Below, one piece after another: positions 26,213 through 32,299 of a stretch of 32,299 bases of DNA (position 1 is the first letter of the stretch; each line of letters starts with the position of its first letter). Both the position numbers and the translations under genes were made by a program. The stretch comes from an uncultured Marinoscillum sp. (lineage in GTDB: Bacteria > Bacteroidota > Bacteroidia > Cytophagales > Cyclobacteriaceae), in contig CACLDR010000021.1 of assembly GCA_902605755.1 (NCBI GenBank), positions 1-32,299 on the forward strand, written 5' to 3'. The notes beneath the pieces were generated by a model. It saw only the letters and a program-made list of their open reading frames with translations, was not told where the DNA came from and did not search any database.

Positions 26213-26506
26213 ATGACAGATCATTTAATTGCTCTAGGTATTCAAATTGTTACTAACAGCTCTTCGCAAAATACTTATAACTTGGTCGACCGTGCTATTG
26301 ATATCATCCAGCAAAGTGGTATAAAATACAAAATTACTCCTTTTGAAACCGTTATGGAAGGTTGATACCAAGATCTAATGATGATCTCTGAGATAGCTCA
26401 GAAGGCTGTATTGGAAGCGGGAGCAGATGAGTGCCTGGTTTATTATCGAATTCACTATCGAAAAAATCAAGACGTAACTTTCGAAGAAAAAAAGTTAAGC
26501 CGATAA
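26213..26506 (+). pseudogene. Thiamine-binding DUF77/MTH1187 family protein, broken by TGA
   Basis: A 98-codon frame from ATG 26213 to TAA 26504-26506, interrupted only by TGA at 26363-26365 (codon 51). Before it: GIQIVTNSSSQNTYNLVDRA and IKYKITPFETVMEG; after it: YQDLMMISEIAQKAVLEAGA, then DECLVYYRIHYRK. This is the DUF77 (YkoF/MTH1187-like) thiamine-binding fold, where TVMEG/TVIEG is followed by a helix with a long acidic-hydrophobic pattern. Intact members are about 100 residues, so the only lesion is the nonsense codon. It starts 44 nt after the flavoprotein remnant; the two probably formed a unit with pth. TGA is an ordinary stop for intact genes here (pth, YihY, metallophosphoesterase), so recoding is unlikely. 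Confidence 0.78.
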
Positions 26507-26582
26507 TTCGGTTCGCTAAAATTATTTATTCGCTTTTGAAAAGTGATCTAATTTATAGATTGTTAATATGATCAAATTATAA

Positions 26583-26886
26583 TATGTATGTTTAAAAATA
26601 TCTTTTAGTGATAATTTCTATCATTCACGCCTTAAGAGTATAGACAAATATCAATACAGCATTCGTGCTTTGTATTCTAGTATAATTTCTTATTTATATC
26701 ATCAATAAATCCATAATTTAAGAATTAGTTCAACCCAATTGGTGATTTTAGAATGAGCAATTAATAAAAATCATTATAAAAGATTTAGAGAAAAAATTTT
26801 GGAGGACCACTCACTTTTTGATATTGATTTTTCCAAAAAACAAATATATGTTTACCTTAAAACATTAATTTTTATATTATGCATGT
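26583..26886 (+). other. Possible unidentified decayed coding remnant
   Basis: One plus-strand frame (26583 to about 26889) reads protein-like text interrupted by TAA near 26706 and TGA near 26754: HSRLKSIDKYQYSIRALYSS, then IHNLRISSTQLVILE, then NHYKRFREKILEDHSLFDID and FSKKQIYVYLKTL. The composition (charged and aromatic residues in helical patterns) looks more coding than the surrounding AT-rich DNA. I do not recognise a family. It lies between the dead DUF77 gene and the converging end of metG. Confidence 0.3.
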
Positions 26887-26887
26887 A

Positions 26888-28939
26888 TTAGCTGATCTCA
26901 GCACCATTAATGGCAGTAGCATCCGGAGCTACAAATTTGAGACTCCCATCCTCATTTTCAGCAAAAAGAATCATCCCCTCTGAGGTGATGCCCATAATCT
27001 TGCGAGATGCCAAATTTAAAAGCACTGTTACTTTTTTTCCGACCATCTCCTGAGGACTAAAATGTTTGGCCACACCACTCACGATGGTCCGCCGGTCTAA
27101 TCCAGTATCAACGATAAATTTAAGTAATTTATTTGATTTGGGAACCGATTCTGCAGTCAATATCTCCCCTACTCTTAGATCCATTTTCATAAAGTCATCA
27201 TAATTGATCTCCTTCTTTACGGGAATTATTTTTACGGCTGGCGCCACATTTTCTTCTTTAGTATCCATAAGTTTTTTTATTTGGGCTTCAATGACATTAT
27301 CTTCAATCTTTTCGAATAGCAGTACAGCAGGTCCCAATAAGACTCCCTTTTTTAGGTTATCTGAACAACCCGCATCCCTCCAATTCATTTCTTCAAATTT
27401 GAAAATTTTACTCAATTTCTTGTACGTGTTAGGTAAAAACGGTTTTGACAGCAGTCCCAGGGATGTAGCCATTTGTAAACTTATATTTAAAATAGTGGCA
27501 ACACGTTCTGAATCTGTTTTGATCAACTTCCATGGCTGGGTCTCAGCAAGATATTTATTCCCCAAACGTGCCAAATCAATAAGGTGATTTAATGCTTCTC
27601 TGAATTTAAAACCTTCCAGGGCATCAGATATTCTATCCGGGAAAAAACTCAAGGCCCGCAACGCATCCTCATCAACTTTTTGTAATTCTTGTTGTTCAGG
27701 CACTTTTCCTTCAAAAAACTTATGGGTAAGGACGACCGCTCTATTAACAAAATTACCATATATAGCTACTAATTCACTGTTATTTCGAGTTTGAAAATCT
27801 TTCCAAGTAAAATCATTATCTTTTGTCTCAGGAGCATTAGCGGTGAGTACATAACGCAGTACGTCTTGCTTATCTGGGAAGTCTGTCAAATACTGATGAA
27901 GCCAAACAGCCCAATTACGTGATGTAGAAATTTTGTTTCCTTCCAAATTAAGAAATTCATTTGCAGGCACATTATCTGGCAAGATATAACTACCTTCAGC
28001 CTTCAATATTGATGGGAAAATAATACAATGAAAAACAATATTGTCCTTACCTATAAAATGAACTAATTTGGTATCATCTTTCTTCCAATAATCTTCCCAA
28101 TTTTTACCCTTTTCAGTGGCCCATTCCTGCGTTGCAGATATATAACCTATTGGAGCATCAAACCATACATAAAGTACTTTTCCCATAGCTCCCTTTATGG
28201 GCACCTTGATCCCCCAATTAAGATCTCGAGTCATAGGTCTGGCTCTCAACCCTCCATCTAACCAACTTTTACATTGACCCGAAACATTAGACTTCCATTC
28301 TTTGTGATCTCGTAAAATATACTCTCTTAAAAAATTCTCATATTTGTTCAATGGAAAATACCAATGCTTAGTAGCCTTCATAATTGGCACATCACCAGAG
28401 AGCATAGATTTAGGATTTATCAATTCTGAAGGACTCAAGGTAGAGCCGCAATATTCGCATTGATCGCCATATGCCTCAACATATGAACAAGTGGGGCATG
28501 TCCCTTTAATATAGCGATCAGCTAAAAATTGATCTGCTTTTTCATCATAAAACTGTTGACTCTCTATCTCTTCGAAGACCCCCTTTTTATGAAGTTCATG
28601 AAAGTATTCTGATGCTGTTTCATGATGTTTCAGCGAACTGGTCCGTGAATAAATATCAAAACTAATGCCGAAGGAAATAAAAGATTTTTTTATTAATTCA
28701 TGATAATGATCTACAATTTGTTGAGGAGTTTTTCCTTCTTTTTTTGCCTTCAAAGTAATGGCTACACCATGTTCATCGGAACCTCCGATAAATGCTACAT
28801 CTTTACCCATGGCCCTTAAATACCTCACATAAATATCAGCAGGTAAATAAACACCAGCTAAATGCCCTATGTGCACCGGTCCATTGGCATAAGGTAATGC
28901 AGCAGTGATGGTATATCTATTAAATTTTTTTTCGGCCAT
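26888..28939 (-). CDS. metG: Methionyl-tRNA synthetase with C-terminal tRNA-binding domain
   Basis: A 683-residue class I synthetase charging tRNA-Met. HIGH motif HIGH in [14 protein letters not shown] (16-29); zinc knuckle with [18 protein letters not shown] (four cysteines); KMSKS-equivalent KISTS in [15 protein letters not shown], the form also used in E. coli-type enzymes (KFSTS). The anticodon-binding helical domain follows. The C-terminal 110 residues are an EMAP-II/Trbp111 OB-fold ([34 protein letters not shown]), which dimerises the enzyme and aids tRNA binding. It is divergent from typA across a 131-nt gap that carries a good promoter on this strand. Intact. Confidence 0.97.
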   Translation of the reverse strand: MAEKKFNRYTITAALPYANGPVHIGHLAGVYLPADIYVRYLRAMGKDVAFIGGSDEHGVAITLKAKKEGKTPQQIVDHYHELIKKSFISFGISFDIYSRTSSLKHHETASEYFHELHKKGVFEEIESQQFYDEKADQFLADRYIKGTCPTCSYVEAYGDQCEYCGSTLSPSELINPKSMLSGDVPIMKATKHWYFPLNKYENFLREYILRDHKEWKSNVSGQCKSWLDGGLRARPMTRDLNWGIKVPIKGAMGKVLYVWFDAPIGYISATQEWATEKGKNWEDYWKKDDTKLVHFIGKDNIVFHCIIFPSILKAEGSYILPDNVPANEFLNLEGNKISTSRNWAVWLHQYLTDFPDKQDVLRYVLTANAPETKDNDFTWKDFQTRNNSELVAIYGNFVNRAVVLTHKFFEGKVPEQQELQKVDEDALRALSFFPDRISDALEGFKFREALNHLIDLARLGNKYLAETQPWKLIKTDSERVATILNISLQMATSLGLLSKPFLPNTYKKLSKIFKFEEMNWRDAGCSDNLKKGVLLGPAVLLFEKIEDNVIEAQIKKLMDTKEENVAPAVKIIPVKKEINYDDFMKMDLRVGEILTAESVPKSNKLLKFIVDTGLDRRTIVSGVAKHFSPQEMVGKKVTVLLNLASRKIMGITSEGMILFAENEDGSLKFVAPDATAINGAEIS

Positions 28940-28959
28940 TTTATATCATCTTTCAATAG

Positions 28960-28988
28960 CAAATATAAAAGATGCCAAATCACTTCAA
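28960..28988 (-). promoter_or_regulatory. Bacteroidota-type promoter for metG
   Basis: On the minus strand a TTG at 28988-28986 is separated by 18 bases from TATATTTG at 28967-28960, which fits the Bacteroidota TTTG/TAnnTTTG promoter closely. The -7 box lies 20 bases before the metG ATG (28939). Confidence 0.5.
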
Positions 28989-29043
28989 CGTGCAATTAAT
29001 TTTTATTTAAAGATTCTCTGATTAATTATATTTATAAATAGGC

Positions 29044-29051
29044 TAGTTTTG
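29044..29051 (+). promoter_or_regulatory. -7 box (TAGTTTTG) for typA
   Basis: TAGTTTTG fits TAnnTTTG and lies 19 bases before the typA ATG at 29071. A matching -33 element at normal spacing is not evident. Confidence 0.38.
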
Positions 29052-29070
29052 CGGCTTATTAAAATATAAA

Positions 29071-30870
29071 ATGCAAGAAATCCGAAACATTGCTATTATC
29101 GCGCATGTTGACCACGGAAAAACTACTTTGGTCGATAAAATCATTTATTTCTCTCAAGTATTACGGGAAACTGTGGAAAAAGCTGACTTAATTCTAGACA
29201 GTAATGATCTAGAGCGTGAAAGAGGAATTACTATTCTATCCAAAAATGTCTCGATTAACTACAAAGGAATTAAAATTAATATCATTGATACCCCAGGCCA
29301 TTCTGATTTTGGGGGAGAAGTAGAGCGCGTTCTTAAAATGGCTGATGGAGTAATCTTATTAGTAGACGCTTTTGAAGGTGCCATGCCACAAACCAGATTT
29401 GTTTTGAACAAGGCTTTAGATTTAAAATTAAAACCAATAGTTGTGGTCAATAAAGTTGATAAAGAAAATTGTAAACCTGATGAAGTAAACGAGCAAGTAT
29501 TCGAATTGATGTATTCATTGGATGCCACAGAGGATCAATTAGATTTTCATACTATATTCGGCTCATCAAAACATGGATGGATGAGTAATGACTGGAAAGA
29601 GCCTACGACCGATATCGCCCCACTTCTTGATAAAATAATCGAAATCATTCCTCCGGCACCCGTGAAGAAAGGTGTTCTTAAAATGCAAATAACCTCTCTA
29701 GACTTTTCGGCCTTTACAGGACGTCTTGCAATTGGACGAGTTTCGCAAGGCACAATTAAAGAAAATATGCAAGTAGGAATAAGTAAACGAGATGGAAGTT
29801 TGAAGAGAGTTAAGGTTAAAGAACTTCACGTTTTTGAGGGCTTGGGAAAAAATAGAACTCCTGAGGTTCAATGTGGCGATATTTGTGCCATTACTGGTAT
29901 TGAAGATTTTGAAATCGGAGATACTATAACGGATTTTGATAATCCAGAAGTGATTGAAAGAATCGCTATCGATGAGCCCACTATGAGTATGATATTTTCA
30001 ATCAATGATTCACCCTTCTTCGGAAAAGAAGGCAAATTTGTCACATCACGACATCTCAGAGAACGTCTCATGAAGGAAATAGAGAAAAATTTAGCTTTGA
30101 AAGTTGAGGAAACAGATACAGAAGATAAGTTTTTAGTCCTTGGCAGAGGGGTTTTACACCTTTCAGTCCTTATAGAGACTATGCGTAGGGAAGGGTATGA
30201 ATTTCAAATAGGACAGCCTCAAGTAATGTTTAAAGAAAAGGATGGTGTGAAAATGGAACCCATTGAACATCTTGTTGTAGATGTGCCAGAGACTTTTTCG
30301 GGTAAGGTAATCGAGCTTGCCACGAAGAAAAAAGGAGAACTAAATGTAATGGAGCCCAAAGGAAATATTCAGCATTTAGAATTTGACATACCTGCCAGAG
30401 GATTGATTGGGCTAAGAAATAATATGCTTACAATTACTTCGGGAGAAGCTGTAATGACCCATCGATTCAAGGAATACCAGCCATTCAAAGGTGAAATAGC
30501 TGGGCGGATTAATGGATCACTAATTTCAATTGAAAACGGTCCCGCAACGCCCTTTGCATTATACAAATTATTAGATCGTGGATCCTTTTTCATAGATCCA
30601 GGTGTAGATCTTTATATCGGGCAAGTTATCGGTGAAAACAGTAGAAGTAATGACCTGGTCGTAAATGTTCAAAAAGGGAAGAGATTGACCAATATACGTA
30701 CCTCAAATACAGATATAAACGTCAAGTTACCTCCACCCAAAAAATTTAGTTTAGAGGAAGCTTTAGAATACATTCAAAAAGATGAATACGTTGAGGTTAC
30801 TCCAAAGTCAATAAGATTAAGGAAAATCTATTTGACAGAACATGAGAGAAAAAGAAGTCTCACAAAATAA
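29071..30870 (+). CDS. typA: Ribosome-associated translational GTPase TypA/BipA
   Basis: A 599-residue EF-G-like GTPase that binds the ribosome and assists 50S assembly and growth under stress or cold. The G domain has G1 AHVDHGKTT (11-19), switch/G2 RERGITILSKNVS, G3 DTPGHSDFGGEVER and G4 NKVDK. Domain II, the EF-G-like domains III and V, and the BipA-specific C-terminal domain follow (PARGLIGLRNNMLTITSGEA; KLLDRGSFFIDPGVDLYIGQ). Total length equals the usual about 600. Divergent from metG. No operon partner downstream, as the M61 gene has its own -7 box. Confidence 0.97.
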   Translation: MQEIRNIAIIAHVDHGKTTLVDKIIYFSQVLRETVEKADLILDSNDLERERGITILSKNVSINYKGIKINIIDTPGHSDFGGEVERVLKMADGVILLVDAFEGAMPQTRFVLNKALDLKLKPIVVVNKVDKENCKPDEVNEQVFELMYSLDATEDQLDFHTIFGSSKHGWMSNDWKEPTTDIAPLLDKIIEIIPPAPVKKGVLKMQITSLDFSAFTGRLAIGRVSQGTIKENMQVGISKRDGSLKRVKVKELHVFEGLGKNRTPEVQCGDICAITGIEDFEIGDTITDFDNPEVIERIAIDEPTMSMIFSINDSPFFGKEGKFVTSRHLRERLMKEIEKNLALKVEETDTEDKFLVLGRGVLHLSVLIETMRREGYEFQIGQPQVMFKEKDGVKMEPIEHLVVDVPETFSGKVIELATKKKGELNVMEPKGNIQHLEFDIPARGLIGLRNNMLTITSGEAVMTHRFKEYQPFKGEIAGRINGSLISIENGPATPFALYKLLDRGSFFIDPGVDLYIGQVIGENSRSNDLVVNVQKGKRLTNIRTSNTDINVKLPPPKKFSLEEALEYIQKDEYVEVTPKSIRLRKIYLTEHERKRSLTK

Positions 30871-30952
30871 ACTGACATAAAATTTTAAAGTAATTTATTT
30901 TATTGCCAATAAATGTTTCAATCAAATCAAATGCTAAATGAGTAATCTAGAC

Positions 30953-30960
30953 TACTTTTG
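30953..30960 (+). promoter_or_regulatory. -7 box (TACTTTTG) for the M61 peptidase gene
   Basis: TACTTTTG fits TAnnTTTG and lies 16 bases before the ATG at 30977. No clear -33 box is seen at the expected spacing. Confidence 0.35.
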
Positions 30961-30976
30961 CGTTTAATTTTTTAAT

Positions 30977-32299
30977 ATGAAAATAATTTTTATCTTAATC
31001 GCCTGTTTTCAAATTCTCCATGCTGCCGCCCAGCAATCTTACCTTATAAATATAGATCTTACCGCTTCAAAAGAAGATCGTATACATGTGAAGATTACCT
31101 TACCTCATATTCGAGAGGATTCGGTGGAATTTCATTTGGCCAAAATTGTTCCTGGAACATATCGCATTTCAGATTTTGGCCAATTTATTCATTCATTTGA
31201 TGCCTTTGATCATCAAGATAATCCCCTTAAAGTATCCGAGATTTCAGTTAACAAGTGGCTCATATTTGGGAAACCTAGTCGTATTGAATATTGGATTGAT
31301 GATACTTTTGACCGTATGGAGGGCTATGATGAGAACTTCATTTTTGAGCCTGGTGGTACCAGTTTTGAAGCCAAAAGAAATGTTTTTGTGCTTAATAATT
31401 TTGGGATCATTGGATACATTGATGGCTACAAAAATGTCCCATTTGAACTTCTTGTATACCATTCAAAAGATACATATGGTGCTACTGCACTGGATAAGAA
31501 AATATTAAATGACACGACCGATCTATATTTCGCAGAAGATTACCATTATTTGGTAGATGGCCCCATCATGTACAATCAGCCCGATACACTCACCAAAAAT
31601 ATAGCAGGTGCTGAAATTCTCATTTCAGTATTCTCACCACAGAGAGTCGTAAATGCAAAGGATATCATGGAAAACATTGAAGACTTAATGATAGCCCAAA
31701 GTAATTACCTAGGAGGCACCTTGCCAGTAAAAAAATACGCCTATCTTATTTATCTCATGGACTACCCAAGTTTATCTAAAGGTATGGGTGCTTTGGAACA
31801 TTCTTACTCGTCTTTTTATACACTCCCAGAATCAATAGCCAATCAACTACCCCAATTTGTTAGAAAGGTTGCTGCCCATGAATTTTTTCATATCATTACC
31901 CCTTTGAACATTCATTCTGAACAAATTCATAATTTTAATTACATTGAACCTGAGATGTCCAAGCACCTCTGGCTTTATGAAGGGGTAACCGAATATAGTT
32001 CAATGCATATGCAAGTGCAGCAAGGACTATACGACGTTGAAACCTTTTTGAAAGAAATTGGAGAAAAAATTACAAATGCATCAGCTTATCCTTTAGTTTC
32101 ATTTACTGAAATGAGTCAAAAGATTCTCGATCCCGAATTCAAAGATATGTATAGAAATGTTTATGAAAAGGGTGCCTTGATAGGAATGTGTTTAGACCTG
32201 TCCCTAATGAAGTATTCAAAAAGTACGTTAAATTTAGCAGGTCTTATCAAACAATTATCCGAAAAGTATGGTAAAGAAAAAGCCTTTATAGATAATGAT
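30977..32299 (+). CDS. M61-family aminopeptidase (glycyl aminopeptidase-like), 3' truncated by window
   Basis: The frame opens at 30977 and stays open to the window end (441 codons, no stop). It begins with a signal peptide (MKIIFILIACFQILHAAA, cut before QQS), so the enzyme is exported to the periplasm or beyond. The N-terminal beta domain (KIVPGTYRISDFGQF) is typical of M61 proteins. The zinc site is HEFFH at 301-305, with the third ligand Glu335 in LWLYEGVTEYSSM (333-345) about 30 residues on. GMGALEHSYSSFY is the substrate-binding GxxEH block. Family members remove N-terminal Gly or Ala and usually end with a PDZ domain, which would lie beyond this window. Total expected length is about 600 residues. 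Confidence 0.9.
   Translation, partial: MKIIFILIACFQILHAAAQQSYLINIDLTASKEDRIHVKITLPHIREDSVEFHLAKIVPGTYRISDFGQFIHSFDAFDHQDNPLKVSEISVNKWLIFGKPSRIEYWIDDTFDRMEGYDENFIFEPGGTSFEAKRNVFVLNNFGIIGYIDGYKNVPFELLVYHSKDTYGATALDKKILNDTTDLYFAEDYHYLVDGPIMYNQPDTLTKNIAGAEILISVFSPQRVVNAKDIMENIEDLMIAQSNYLGGTLPVKKYAYLIYLMDYPSLSKGMGALEHSYSSFYTLPESIANQLPQFVRKVAAHEFFHIITPLNIHSEQIHNFNYIEPEMSKHLWLYEGVTEYSSMHMQVQQGLYDVETFLKEIGEKITNASAYPLVSFTEMSQKILDPEFKDMYRNVYEKGALIGMCLDLSLMKYSKSTLNLAGLIKQLSEKYGKEKAFIDND

Noticed and set aside
26363-26365. TGA recoded as Trp, making DUF77 functional
   Set aside because: Intact genes in this window (pth, YihY, metallophosphoesterase, a permease) end at TGA at expected lengths, and the neighbouring genes carry TAA and TAG lesions as well, so ordinary decay is simpler.
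31146-31508. 120-codon plus-strand open frame as a gene
   Set aside because: It is out of frame within the M61 peptidase, whose own frame is open from 30977 and carries the zinc motif.
1-32299. CRISPR array, insertion sequence, prophage or integrated element
   Set aside because: I saw no spaced direct repeats, transposase or integrase genes, terminal inverted repeats or phage genes anywhere in the window.

Overview
The window reads as a chromosome segment from a low-GC member of the Bacteroidota. Supporting signs are TAnnTTTG-type promoter boxes, the large single-chain PurL, the prs-rplY-pth gene order, a lipoprotein membrane-fusion subunit in the RND pump, and strong similarity of many proteins to Bacteroidota families. 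I cannot place it below phylum.

Layout. Positions 1-573 hold no gene but contain a near-ideal CRP/FNR-type palindrome. A Na+/sugar symporter very like vSGLT (574-2187) is followed 3 nt later by a DUF4442 hotdog protein, which converges on a YihY/BrkB membrane protein (2683-4008, minus). From 9090 down to 4108 on the minus strand lies a tightly coupled trans-envelope operon: a LolA-like periplasmic protein, two FtsX-type permeases, a LolD/MacB-type ATPase and an outer-membrane beta-barrel. It is headed by a dead TetR regulator. A metallophosphoesterase (9730-10968) separates it from a second minus-strand export operon, TetR - TolC-like - membrane-fusion protein - RND pump (17586 to 11005).

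The right half is mostly housekeeping: purL, tRNA-Gln(UUG), prs, rplY (with terminator), pth, then metG (minus) divergent from typA, and a 3'-truncated M61 aminopeptidase at the window end.

The main result of reading the gene gaps is that nearly every large one is a decayed gene. I find four recognisable pseudogenes: a TetR regulator (9090-9617, nonsense codons only), an alpha/beta hydrolase (17981-18801, frameshifts), an HI0933/BaiN-type flavoprotein overlapping the end of pth (24979-26168, many lesions), and a thiamine-binding DUF77 protein with one internal TGA (26213-26506). A fifth unidentified remnant probably follows (26583-26886). Housekeeping genes are intact. This pattern suggests a lineage in ongoing gene loss, possibly host-associated; that lifestyle is inference. 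The most system-like candidate is the LolA-like/FtsX2/ATPase/beta-barrel operon, whose probable repressor has been inactivated.
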